Below, in pieces: positions 37,710 through 45,911 of a stretch of 64,000 bases of DNA. Positions within the stretch are counted from its first letter, which is position 1; each line of letters opens with the position of its first letter. Below the pieces are notes generated by a model that saw only the letters and a program-made list of their open reading frames with translations, did not search any database and was not told where the DNA came from. Source of the stretch: Cutibacterium equinum. GTDB lineage: Bacteria; Actinomycetota; Actinomycetes; Propionibacteriales; Propionibacteriaceae. Both the position numbers and the translations under genes were made by a program. The DNA lies in the NCBI RefSeq assembly GCF_028021195.1, contig NZ_CP115668.1, positions 1,612,001 to 1,676,000 on the forward strand, read 5' to 3'.

Positions 37710-38295
37710 CAGCCACCTCCTCGGCAGGGTGCACCCCGGTACCAGTGCGAATGAGCCGCACAGAACGGTTGCGGTGATGCCTCGTCACCGTCACCTCAAG
37801 TTCCTGAGCCGACAAACAGCCATGTCCCTGGCCAAGCCCGCGCCACCCCATGGTGCGGACATCGATTCGAGCCGCAGGATTGGACCACGGCCCCAGCACC
37901 ACCAAGGTCGAGCCGCGAGAACGTAGCCTGGCCGTCAATCGTCTGCTGGCCGCCATCGGCAATGGTGGTGGGGATGCAGCGAGAATGACGTCCAGCCCCT
38001 CGATGAGAGTTGCCACCGTCTCGAGCCAGTTCCCTGGATCAGGCACGAGCACCAGCCGTGACAACTCCACTCCCCACTGCCGAGCCGCCTCGACACTGAG
38101 CTCAGGCAGACCGACGACCCCACACCAGCCATGGGTGAGCAGCCCCAGACCAACGGATGACGCACCGTCCAGCCGGTACACCGCAGGCATGAGTCCACCA
38201 GGGAAAAGAGGCTGGAGCGACGGGTGGATGGCATGCCCGCTGGGAACCTCCAAACCGTCGACACCACGACTCACCAACTCCTCGACGTCGACCAT
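37699..38295 (-). CDS. imuA': ImuA'-like protein of the DnaE2 mutasome
   Basis: 198 aa with the RecA-like core of ImuA' proteins (HAIHPSLQPLFPGGLMPAVYRLDG, SSVGLGLLTHGWCGVVGLPELSVEAARQWGVELSRLVLVPDPG, LIEGLDVILAASPP). It lacks a proper Walker A motif, as expected for an ImuA' that no longer binds ATP like RecA. The start ATG 38295 is supported by AAGGGGG four bases upstream, in preference to a TTG 28 codons earlier. First gene of imuA'-imuB-dnaE2, divergent from murT. The family is usually induced by DNA damage, but I see no clear GAAC-N4-GTTC LexA site in the 200 bases upstream. Confidence 0.85.
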   Translation of the reverse strand: MVDVEELVSRGVDGLEVPSGHAIHPSLQPLFPGGLMPAVYRLDGASSVGLGLLTHGWCGVVGLPELSVEAARQWGVELSRLVLVPDPGNWLETVATLIEGLDVILAASPPPLPMAASRRLTARLRSRGSTLVVLGPWSNPAARIDVRTMGWRGLGQGHGCLSAQELEVTVTRHHRNRSVRLIRTGTGVHPAEEVADAC

Positions 38296-38494
38296 GACAC
38301 CCCCTTGTCCGGCACTCGTCAACCCCTCGCATCTGACAGGAATTACCGTGACACGCGTGCCCGACAGGTTTCCCGACAATCATCTGGAACAGAGGCGAAC
38401 AACCTTGTCACCCAGCAGTTTGAGATCACAGACACTCCCCTCGTCACCAGTGAGTGCACCGGGGCCGTCATCCCTTCCTGCCATGATTGGGACC

Positions 38495-39781
38495 ATGACC
38501 TCGTCATCTGGAAGACACCGCACCTCCCTGCGGCTGCACCTGGCCCTGCTGGCCGGGCGGACAGCGGCAACAGCCTCCCGCTTGGCAGGGAAGGGCTCGG
38601 GAGCGTCAATTCGCGGTCGGGTGACGATGAAATTGGCCCCCAACGCCTTGCCCGAGCTGCTGGCAGACCGTCGTATCGCCAGTGTCACCGGCACCAACGG
38701 CAAGACCACCACTACTCATTTCCTCACCGCCGCAGTGCGAGCTGGGACTCCTGACGACCAACGAAACGTCGTCACCAATGCCGATGGGGCCAACCTTCAT
38801 CACGGTATCGTCTCGGCCCTGGGAGAGGCCCCTGACGCCACCATCGCCGTGTTAGAGACCGATGAGAGGGTTGTCGCCGATGTCGTCGCGATGGGCAACC
38901 CAGAAGTACTGGTCCTGCTCAACTTCAGCCGTGACCAGTTGGACCGCAACCACGAGTTGACCTTCCTGGGACGCGACTGGCGTGCTGCCCTGGACAAGGC
39001 CGCCGAGCATGGCCCGACAGTGATCGCCAACGCCTGTGACCCACTCATCGTGTGGGTGTGTCAGAAAGCTCGTCATGTCATCTGGGTGAACACCAACCCT
39101 CGGTGGACCGCTGACTCGACGCTGTGCCCCAACTGTGGCGCCGTCCTCACCCATGGCGAGGACGGCTGGGATTGCCCTGGATGTGAGCTGCGTCAGCCTG
39201 CCGCCGATTGGTGGGTGGAAGGACACGAGGCCGTCGAGGCTTCCGGGAGACGTTTCCCCCTCGACGTCCAGGTGCCCGGTTCCTTCAACCTCGCCAACGC
39301 CACCTGCGCCCTTGCCGCGGCCATCCACATGGGCATCCAGCCCGAAGATGCGCTGCGCGGGATCGCCACGGTGGAGTCGCCGGCTGGCCGCTATGCCACC
39401 TGCACCATCAGCGGCACCCATTGCCGTCTACTGTTGTCGAAGAATCCTGCCGGCTGGACCGAATCCCTGCCGCTGACGACCTCCGATCCGCTGGTGCTGG
39501 CCATCGACGCGGTGGCTGCTGACGGCAAGGACGTCTCCTGGTTGTGGGACGTCGATTACGAGCAGTTGGCCGGGCGGACCGTCATCTGCACCGGCCCGCG
39601 CGCACTCGACCTGGCCGTCAGACTGCAATACGCCGGGGTGGAGCACGTCGTCATTGAGGACCTCTCCCAGGCTCTCAGCTCGCCTCTGCTGGCTGGCAAG
39701 TGGGACTCTGACCATCCCATCGACGTGCTGTCGACCTACACCCCTTTCCAGAAACTGCGCCGACTCGGAGGACTGGCATGA
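38495..39781 (+). CDS. murT: Lipid II isoglutaminyl synthase, subunit MurT
   Basis: 428 aa Mur-ligase-like protein. P-loop SVTGTNGKTTTTHF near residue 65, a central Mur ligase domain with LETDERVVADV and LLNFSRDQLDRNHE, a four-cysteine zinc ribbon (CPNC...CPGC, near residues 210-230) characteristic of MurT, and a C-terminal ligase domain (ATVESPAGRYATC, SKNPAGWTE). With GatD it amidates the D-Glu of the lipid II stem peptide to D-isoglutamine, using ammonia passed from GatD. The ATG at 38495 lies seven bases after CATGAT, and no SD is visible; a start at 38483 is possible. It overlaps gatD by 4 bases. Confidence 0.92.
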   Translation: MTSSSGRHRTSLRLHLALLAGRTAATASRLAGKGSGASIRGRVTMKLAPNALPELLADRRIASVTGTNGKTTTTHFLTAAVRAGTPDDQRNVVTNADGANLHHGIVSALGEAPDATIAVLETDERVVADVVAMGNPEVLVLLNFSRDQLDRNHELTFLGRDWRAALDKAAEHGPTVIANACDPLIVWVCQKARHVIWVNTNPRWTADSTLCPNCGAVLTHGEDGWDCPGCELRQPAADWWVEGHEAVEASGRRFPLDVQVPGSFNLANATCALAAAIHMGIQPEDALRGIATVESPAGRYATCTISGTHCRLLLSKNPAGWTESLPLTTSDPLVLAIDAVAADGKDVSWLWDVDYEQLAGRTVICTGPRALDLAVRLQYAGVEHVVIEDLSQALSSPLLAGKWDSDHPIDVLSTYTPFQKLRRLGGLA

Positions 39782-40506
39782 ACACCGACCGTCCCAAGAT
39801 CGTCCTGCTGTACCAGTCCTTGTTGGGCATCTACGGCGATCATGGCAATGCTGTCGTGCTCACCAAGAGACTGCAATGGCGCGGCATCGACGCCGAGCTC
39901 GTCACCGTCGAGCCCGGCCAGAAGGTGCCCACTGACGGGGCCGTCTATCTGCTGGGAGGTGGCGAGGACACCGCCCAGATCACCGCTGTCCAGGAGCTCA
40001 AGGCCGATGGCGGATTGTTCACCGCCCTCGACGACGGCGCCATGCTGTTCGCGGTGTGCGCCGGCTATCAGATCTGCGGCAAGTCCTTCACCATCGGAGC
40101 TCATGACGAGGTCATCGAGGGACTCGGGCTTCTCGACGCCGAGACCCGACGCGGCCCACAGCGTGCTGTCGGGGAAGTTCTGCACATCTGGACCCAGCCC
40201 GACGGGAACACGTGCCCGATCACCGGTTTCGAGAACCACGGTGGCTGGACAGAACTTGGTTCTGACGCCAAACCGCTGGCTGCCGTCGAGGTGGGTTGGG
40301 GCAACGGTAACCGTCGCGACGAGGGAGCCGTGCAGGGCCGTGTCATCGGCACCTATCCGCACGGACCAGTTCTTGCACGCAACCCACAGCTGGCCGACCA
40401 TGTGCTTGACATGGCTCTAGGACGCCATTTGGAGCCCCTCGACATACCCGAGATCACGGCGTTGAGGCAGCGTCGAATCGATGCCGCACGCACCAGTCGG
40501 CCATGA
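39778..40506 (+). CDS. gatD: Lipid II isoglutaminyl synthase, glutaminase subunit GatD
   Basis: 242 aa class I glutamine amidotransferase of the CobB/CobQ-like type. The nucleophile elbow FAVCAGYQICG gives the catalytic Cys near residue 92, and the catalytic His lies in TYPHGPVLARNP near residue 195. It hydrolyses glutamine and channels ammonia to MurT for amidation of lipid II. The ATGA overlap with murT couples their translation. tRNA-Lys follows 56 bases later. Confidence 0.95.
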   Translation: MNTDRPKIVLLYQSLLGIYGDHGNAVVLTKRLQWRGIDAELVTVEPGQKVPTDGAVYLLGGGEDTAQITAVQELKADGGLFTALDDGAMLFAVCAGYQICGKSFTIGAHDEVIEGLGLLDAETRRGPQRAVGEVLHIWTQPDGNTCPITGFENHGGWTELGSDAKPLAAVEVGWGNGNRRDEGAVQGRVIGTYPHGPVLARNPQLADHVLDMALGRHLEPLDIPEITALRQRRIDAARTSRP

Positions 40507-40562
40507 ATCCGTCACCTCGATTTTGCATCCTGGCCGAAGTCCGCTAATGTTTCTCCTCGCCG

Positions 40563-40635
<73 letters not shown>

Positions 40636-40642
40636 CCGGAAC

Positions 40643-40682
40643 GGAAGCCGTTCCATCCTGGAGACAGGGTGGAACGGCTTCC
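40643..40682 (+). terminator. Terminator of tRNA-Lys
   Basis: An 18-bp stem (GGAAGCCGTTCCATCCTG with CAGGGTGGAACGGCTTCC, one G-U pair) with loop GAGA begins eight bases after the tRNA end and is followed by TTCATGTT. Confidence 0.8.
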
Positions 40683-41065
40683 TTCATGTTGCCTCCTACA
40701 CAGCCCGAGACTCCTACACAGCCCAAGACTTTGCGACCTGTCCTCCCATCGAGGCCCGAGGTCGCCCCGCCTCCCGAACATGGCCATCCTGGTGACACCA
40801 CTCAGAGGAATCCCTTCTTCCACACTCATTCAGACGGATTCAGCGACATACCAACACCACTGCGACCAGATTGGTGAGAGGAACAACCCCCAATCTCACT
40901 TGCTGTGCACGATCATTCACGTTCCTCGCAAAATGACATGCACACATGTCAGGGGGTCGGTGTAAGGTCCTAAGTGAGGTTGTGACCTATCGCACCTGCA
41001 GGAAATCGCTGATGCGTCCGTGATGTCGGTGTCGACATCGCCCAGTTCAAGGAGGAAGAAGTCAC
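40683..41065 (+). promoter_or_regulatory. Intergenic control region of the sugar ABC operon
   Basis: 383 bases without a gene. At 40693-40728 an 18-bp unit CTCCTACACAGCCCGAGA occurs twice in tandem with one difference. At 40934-40951 lies the perfect inverted repeat TGACATG-CACA-CATGTCA, a likely operator for a LacI- or GntR-type repressor. AAGGAGG stands about ten bases before the ATG of the binding-protein gene. The rest shows nothing recognisable. Confidence 0.6.
40934..40951. promoter_or_regulatory. Perfect palindromic operator candidate
   Basis: Two 7-base arms (TGACATG and CATGTCA) separated by CACA, about 115 bases before the start codon of the sugar-binding lipoprotein. No regulator gene is adjacent in the window. 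Confidence 0.55.
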
Positions 41066-42376
41066 ATGACGCACTACACACATTCCCGTCGGGCCTTCAT
41101 CCAGGGCTCCGTCGGAGCACTGGCGCTCGGTGCCTTGGCAGCTTGTTCCAACGGGGACTCGAAGGGCTCCGAATCCAACAAGCCCGCCACGGGCGCAGAC
41201 TTCACCGGAGAAGGCCCCATCAGCTGGGTGCAGGGCAAGGACTTCTCCGGCGGAATGGTCCAGAAGCGCATTGACGAGTGGAACAAGAAGTACCCCAAGG
41301 AGAAGGTCACTCTCATTGAGTTGTCCTCGGAGGCCGACCAGCAGCGTCAGTCCCTCATCAACGCCGCTCAGACGAACTCTGCCGCCTACGACGTCATTGG
41401 CCTTGACCTGGTGTGGGTTGCCGAGTTCGCGGCCAACCGCTGGATCGTGGAGATCCCGCAGGACATGAAGCCCGACGGCATCATTGACTCGGTGTGGGAG
41501 ACCGGTTCGTACCGCGACAGGCAGTACGCCGTCCCGTACGCCACGGACGCCCCCATCATGTACTACCGCAAGGACTTCCTCGAGAAGGCCAAGGTCGAGG
41601 TTCCCAAGACCTGGGACGACGTCAAGAAGGCCACCGAGGCCGTCCGCAAACTCCCCGGTATGCAGAACATCGGCGGATTCGGTGGCCAGTGGGCCAAGTA
41701 CGAGGGGCTCACCTGCAACATCTGCGAGTTCATCACCACCTGTGGCGGTGCGATCGTCGATGACTCCGGAAAGGTGGTCGTCGACTCCCCGGAGTCCATC
41801 AAGGGCATCCAGACCGCGGTGGACGCCTTCAAGTCCAACCTCATCCCGACTGCCGCCCTGGAGTGGAAGGAGGAGGACAGCCGTAACGGCTTCGAGTCCG
41901 GCAAGGTCCTCTTCCTGCGTAACTGGCCTTACCAGTACGGCAACGACGTAAAGGAACTGGGCCCCGACAAGTTCGGCATCGCCCCCCTGCCTTCCATCGA
42001 CGGCAAGGCGTTCATGGCAACCCTGGGCGGCCACAACTGCGCCATCACCACCAACTGCAAGAACAAGGCGACGGCCCTCAAGTTCGTCAAGTGGTGGACC
42101 AACGAGGAGTCCGAACAGTACAACCTCGAGAAGCAGTCCAACGCGCCGATCTACGGTGAGCTGTACACCAAGGACGACAACGTCAAGAACTACCCGTACC
42201 TGCCAACCTTGAAGGCCTCCCTGGACAGCGCCAAGGGCCGTCCGCATGCCGTCGCCTACGGTGACGTCACTGCGGCCATCCAGGACGCCATCTACCCGGC
42301 TCTGCAGGGCAAGACGGACGCCCAGACCGCAGCCAAGCAGCTGGCCGACAAGCTGAAGACGATCATCAAGAACTGA
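41066..42376 (+). CDS. ABC sugar transporter, solute-binding lipoprotein
   Basis: 436 aa. The N-terminus has a twin-arginine motif (SRRAFIQG) and a lipobox LAAC (Cys about 29), so a Tat-exported lipoprotein is likely. The mature part is an extracellular solute-binding family 1 domain (ISWVQGKDFSGG, ERIDEW-like helix, AYDVIGLDLVWVAEFAANRW, YAVPYATDAPIMYYRKD, WPYQYGN) similar to trehalose/maltose-type oligosaccharide binders. It is the first gene of a three-gene operon with two permeases. The sugar is not predictable from sequence alone. Confidence 0.9.
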   Translation: MTHYTHSRRAFIQGSVGALALGALAACSNGDSKGSESNKPATGADFTGEGPISWVQGKDFSGGMVQKRIDEWNKKYPKEKVTLIELSSEADQQRQSLINAAQTNSAAYDVIGLDLVWVAEFAANRWIVEIPQDMKPDGIIDSVWETGSYRDRQYAVPYATDAPIMYYRKDFLEKAKVEVPKTWDDVKKATEAVRKLPGMQNIGGFGGQWAKYEGLTCNICEFITTCGGAIVDDSGKVVVDSPESIKGIQTAVDAFKSNLIPTAALEWKEEDSRNGFESGKVLFLRNWPYQYGNDVKELGPDKFGIAPLPSIDGKAFMATLGGHNCAITTNCKNKATALKFVKWWTNEESEQYNLEKQSNAPIYGELYTKDDNVKNYPYLPTLKASLDSAKGRPHAVAYGDVTAAIQDAIYPALQGKTDAQTAAKQLADKLKTIIKN

Positions 42377-42489
42377 CCGTCACGCAGTATCAGCCACATG
42401 GATACGGCGGGGCGGGGCACCCACCCCGCCGTATCCATGACATCGCTCGCACCACCTGGCAGACAGCACCGGGGACAAGGAGCTTCATC

Positions 42490-43536
42490 ATGACCGCCGC
42501 AACAGTCGAACCGGCCCGCAAACGGTCTTCGCGGGCCAGAGCCCAGGAACGCCTGGCCCTGGCGCTCATCACACCAACCCTCATCGTCTTGACGATCGTC
42601 ATCGTCATTCCCGTCATTCAATCGATGAAGCAGGCCCTCTACGGCCAGCCTGGTTTGGATCCTGAAACGGGATTCGTCAACGACACCGAGCCGTTCGTCG
42701 GAATGAAGAACTTCACCGACATCTTCACCGGCTCGGGAGATCGATTCTGGAACGCGTTGTGGAACACCACCCTCTTCGGTGTCGTCACGGTCGTGCTCGA
42801 AACCGTGCTGGGCGTCATCATGGCGCTGATCATGCACCGGGCGATGGCCGGACGGGGCGTCGTTAGAGCCTCCATCCTCGTCCCTTGGGCCATCCCTACC
42901 GCAGTCTCGGCCATCTTGTGGGGCTGGATCTTCAACCAGAACGGTGTGGCCAACGCCATCATCGGCCGGCAGATCATGTGGGCATCAGGCGACTGGACGG
43001 CCAAGTGGTCGATCATCATCGCTGACGTCTGGAAGACCGCCCCCTACATCGGTCTGTTGACGCTGGCGGGCCTCCAGGTGATACCCACCGAGGTCTATGA
43101 GGCGGCCAAGGTCGATGGTGCCAATGCGTGGAAGAGGTTCGTCTCGATCACCTTGCCACTGGTCAAACCGGCCCTGGTGGTCGCTGTGCTGTTCCGAACC
43201 CTTGACGCGCTACGCATGTTCGACCTGCCGTTCATCCTCGTCGGCCCGCGCAGGGAGTCGGTCGAGACCTTGTCGATGTTGGTCCAGGATGAGGCGTCGA
43301 ACCTGAGGTACGGAGCGGCCGCCGCATACGCCATCATCTTGTTCCTCTACGTGTTCATCATCGCATTCGCCTTCATCAAGATCCTGGGCGCCGACCTCAT
43401 CGGTGACGAGGGTAAGCGCAACAAGATGAAGGCCACCACCTTCGTCAACGGTGGACGTCCTGGTGGGCGTCGTGGCCGACAGAAGGCGAACGCCGCACAA
43501 GCCGCAACAACGAGTGGCAAGGAGGTGTCGGCATGA
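42490..43536 (+). CDS. ABC sugar transporter permease, MalF type
   Basis: 348 aa with six membrane segments. The EAA loop that docks with the ATPase is visible near residue 205 (EAAKVDGANAWKRFVSITLP). Residues 1-20 and the last 45 are basic and cytoplasmic, the latter rich in Gly/Arg/Lys. ATG 42490 follows ACAAGGAG. The gene is 113 bases after the binding protein and overlaps the next permease by 4 bases. Confidence 0.9.
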   Translation: MTAATVEPARKRSSRARAQERLALALITPTLIVLTIVIVIPVIQSMKQALYGQPGLDPETGFVNDTEPFVGMKNFTDIFTGSGDRFWNALWNTTLFGVVTVVLETVLGVIMALIMHRAMAGRGVVRASILVPWAIPTAVSAILWGWIFNQNGVANAIIGRQIMWASGDWTAKWSIIIADVWKTAPYIGLLTLAGLQVIPTEVYEAAKVDGANAWKRFVSITLPLVKPALVVAVLFRTLDALRMFDLPFILVGPRRESVETLSMLVQDEASNLRYGAAAAYAIILFLYVFIIAFAFIKILGADLIGDEGKRNKMKATTFVNGGRPGGRRGRQKANAAQAATTSGKEVSA

Positions 43537-44414
43537 GCACCGCTACGGCAACCGCACCGGGAGCCATCGACCAGGAAACCCACCACAAGAACAACACCTG
43601 GGCCAAGGCGCTGCCGATCATCGGCATCATCCTCATCGTCATCTACTGCTTGGCGCCCTTCTACTGGATGGTCGTGTCCTCGCTGCGCCCTGACGACGAG
43701 ATCTTCGACAACACGTGGTGGCCAGCTCACCCGTCATTGGAGAACTACCGGGCCGTCTTCCATCCGAGCAACAACTTCCTGCGCGGGCTGGGTAACTCTC
43801 TCATCGTCTCGCTGTCGGTGACCATCATTGCCCTGCTCATCGCCACCTTCGCCTCCTACGCCCTTGCGCGTCTGGACTTCCGTGGCAAGGGCGGATTGCT
43901 CATCCTCATCATTGCGACGTCGATGTTCCCGCTGGTGGCCATCATCGTCCCGCTGCTGAAGAACTTCTCGGCGTGGCACTGGATCAACACCTACCAGGCC
44001 ATGATCATCCCCGATCTGTCCTTCTCGCTGCCCTTGGCGGTGTGGAACCTGACGACGTTCTTCAAACAGATGCCCGACGAGCTGGAGCAGGCGGCCATGA
44101 TCGACGGCTGCTCCCCCGCTCAGGCCTTCCGCAAGGTCATTCTGCCTCTGGCTGCACCCGGCATCTTCACCACGGCGATCATCGTGTTCATCGGGGCGTG
44201 GAATGAGTTCCTCGTCGCCGTCACCATGATCAACGATCCGAAAATGGAGCCTGCCACGGTGCTGCTGTCGAAGTTCACCGGCGCTTCCCAGTTCAACACC
44301 CCGTTCGGCTCCCAGATGGCTGCCGGGGTCGTCATGACGGTGCCGCTGGTCATCATGGTGTTGATCTTCCAGCGTCGGATCGTCGCCGGCCTGTCTGCCG
44401 GCAGCCTCAAGTGA
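43533..44414 (+). CDS. ABC sugar transporter permease, MalG type
   Basis: 293 aa with six membrane segments and an EAA-like loop near residue 188 (EQAAMIDGCSPAQAFRKVILPLAAPG). It pairs with the preceding permease to form the channel. AAGGAGG lies upstream of the ATG inside the previous gene. No ATPase gene follows; a terminator comes instead, so a shared MsmK/UgpC-type ATPase encoded elsewhere must power the transporter. Confidence 0.9.
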   Translation: MSTATATAPGAIDQETHHKNNTWAKALPIIGIILIVIYCLAPFYWMVVSSLRPDDEIFDNTWWPAHPSLENYRAVFHPSNNFLRGLGNSLIVSLSVTIIALLIATFASYALARLDFRGKGGLLILIIATSMFPLVAIIVPLLKNFSAWHWINTYQAMIIPDLSFSLPLAVWNLTTFFKQMPDELEQAAMIDGCSPAQAFRKVILPLAAPGIFTTAIIVFIGAWNEFLVAVTMINDPKMEPATVLLSKFTGASQFNTPFGSQMAAGVVMTVPLVIMVLIFQRRIVAGLSAGSLK

Positions 44415-44431
44415 TCCCCGCCTGACGACAT

Positions 44432-44468
44432 AGTTCGGCCCCGGTCCGCGCTGGACCGGGGCCGAACT
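44432..44468. terminator. Strong terminator hairpin after the ABC operon
   Basis: Perfect 16-bp inverted repeat, AGTTCGGCCCCGGTCC and its complement, with loop GCGCT, 18 bases after the permease stop. It lies between convergent genes and may act in both directions. Confidence 0.75.
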
Positions 44469-44514
44469 CGTGCTGGATCGGTGTGAGTTGATCAGGTCAT
44501 GTCGACCCGATCAC

Positions 44515-45081
44515 TCAGGCGACGCCTTCCTCGCGTTCGGCAGCAGCCTGGGAACGCAGCACGGCGGCCTGCTTGAGCATCTTCTCGGCAAGGTTGCTCA
44601 TCGACGAGTCATCCGTGCTGAGCTTGCCGTACTTCTTGGCGTTCTTCTTACTGAGCTTGGCGTTCTTCTTGGCGGCCTTGGCGTCATCCTTGCGACGCTG
44701 CTTGGCCTCCTTGCGAACCCGCTTGGCCTCGGAGAGCTGCAGCTTCTCGAGCTTGCGGCGAGCGGTGGCTCCGGTGGCGCGACCAACGATCGCACGCAGC
44801 ACGATGATGCTGACGATACCGGCAGCCAGCGCACCCCCAGCGATGGCAATCCGCTGGATGCGCCAACCGTTCTCGTCCTTGACCTGGCCCTTGACCTGGT
44901 CGAACTCACCCTGCACGAAATCGCGGGCACGATCAGATGCCTCACGCTTGAGGGTGGCCGGATGCACCTGCTCCACGAGGCTCTCCATCCCGGCCGCCAG
45001 ACGAGCACGAGTCGCTGCAATGTCCCGCCTGATCTCGTCAGCGGAGCGCTCGTCCTTCGCCTTCGACTTGCTATCAGCCAT
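44515..45081 (-). CDS. DUF3618 domain protein with one membrane helix
   Basis: 188 aa. N-terminal DUF3618 helix (RSADEIRRDIAATRARLAAGMESLVEQVHP), which in actinobacteria precedes a membrane anchor, followed by an amphipathic region, one transmembrane helix (about residues 75-97) and a very Lys/Ala-rich cytoplasmic tail (KKNAKLSKKNAKKYGK). Function unknown; family members often sit with DUF1469/phage-holin-like membrane proteins, but none is adjacent here. The start ATG 45081 follows AGGAGGGG; the longer upstream frame has no such site. Confidence 0.8.
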   Translation of the reverse strand: MADSKSKAKDERSADEIRRDIAATRARLAAGMESLVEQVHPATLKREASDRARDFVQGEFDQVKGQVKDENGWRIQRIAIAGGALAAGIVSIIVLRAIVGRATGATARRKLEKLQLSEAKRVRKEAKQRRKDDAKAAKKNAKLSKKNAKKYGKLSTDDSSMSNLAEKMLKQAAVLRSQAAAEREEGVA

Positions 45082-45164
45082 GTGACCCCTCCTGGTGCCG
45101 TGTCTGCGCTTTGCGCCGACGTAGGCTCGGCGCTGGTCTGGCAACAGCCTATATCGTTGAGGGC

Positions 45165-45650
45165 ATGAGTACCCGTCTTCAGCCCGGTAATGAGGCCCCT
45201 GATTTCACACTGCCCGCCGCTGACGGCAGTCAGATCACCCTGTCCGACTTCGCTGGCAAGCGAGTCATCGTGTACTTCTACCCTGCGGCCATGACCCCTG
45301 GGTGTACCACCCAGGCTGTCGATTTCACGGCTCATCTGGCCGATTTTGAGGGCGCTGGCTACTCGGTGCTGGGCATCTCGCCCGACCCGGTTGCCAAGCT
45401 CCAGGCATTCGTCGCCAAGGAGTCGTTGACTCTGACTCTGCTCTCCGACGAGGACAAGGCCGTCATGACGGCTTACGGAACGTACGGCCCCAAGAACGTC
45501 TATGGCAAAGAGATCGTCGGCGTGATTCGTTCCACCTTCGTCATTGACGTCGATGAGGACGGTTCGTGCACGATCGTTGAAGCTCAGTACAATGTTCGAG
45601 CCAAGGGCCACGTCGACAAGCTCTGCAGGGAACTCAAGATCGGCTGCTGA
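45165..45650 (+). CDS. bcp: Peroxiredoxin, Bcp/PrxQ type
   Basis: 161 aa thioredoxin-fold peroxidase. The peroxidatic Cys lies in YPAAMTPGCTTQAVDF (residue about 46) with the preceding Pro/Thr of the PxxxT/SxxC motif; five residues later, where many PrxQ proteins have the resolving Cys, there is Asp, so it resembles one-Cys members, although Cys residues occur near the C-terminus. It reduces hydroperoxides with thioredoxin or another thiol. TATCGT at 45152-45157 is seven bases before the ATG, consistent with a leaderless mRNA; it is divergent from the DUF3618 gene. Confidence 0.9.
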   Translation: MSTRLQPGNEAPDFTLPAADGSQITLSDFAGKRVIVYFYPAAMTPGCTTQAVDFTAHLADFEGAGYSVLGISPDPVAKLQAFVAKESLTLTLLSDEDKAVMTAYGTYGPKNVYGKEIVGVIRSTFVIDVDEDGSCTIVEAQYNVRAKGHVDKLCRELKIGC

Positions 45651-45699
45651 TTCGGGAACACCGAGGGCCTGAGGTTGCCCGGGGCTGCAAGGCCCCGAC

Positions 45700-45781
45700 G
45701 CCGGAGTGGTGGAATTGGTAGACACGCAGGATTTAGGTTCCTGTGCCTTGTGGTGTGAGGGTTCGAGTCCCTTCTCCGGCA
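45700..45781 (+). tRNA. tRNA-Leu (anticodon UAG)
   Basis: 82 bases, class II tRNA with long variable arm. Acceptor GCCGGAG/CTCCGGC, D arm GTGGAATTGGTAGACAC, anticodon loop TTTAGGT giving UAG, T arm GAGGGTTCGAGTCCCTT, discriminator A. CCA is not fully encoded (CCG follows). Confidence 0.94.
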
Positions 45782-45911
45782 CCGTAGTGACGTGATTCAC
45801 CCATGTGTGATCGTGGGGATGATTGGCATTGACGGCCGCTTCTCCGCACAGGCTGATCAAGAGGGTCCAAACGGGCCGAGGCGCGGACCAGTCATCACCC
45901 TCGTATCGACC

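Noticed and set aside
41020-42247. A 425-codon minus-strand frame opposite the sugar-binding lipoprotein
   Set aside because: Antisense shadow of a typical family 1 binding protein; no promoter or domain.
45680-45697. Hairpin CGGGGC-TGCAAG-GCCCCG before tRNA-Leu
   Set aside because: Only six pairs, no T-run; could be chance in GC-rich DNA.
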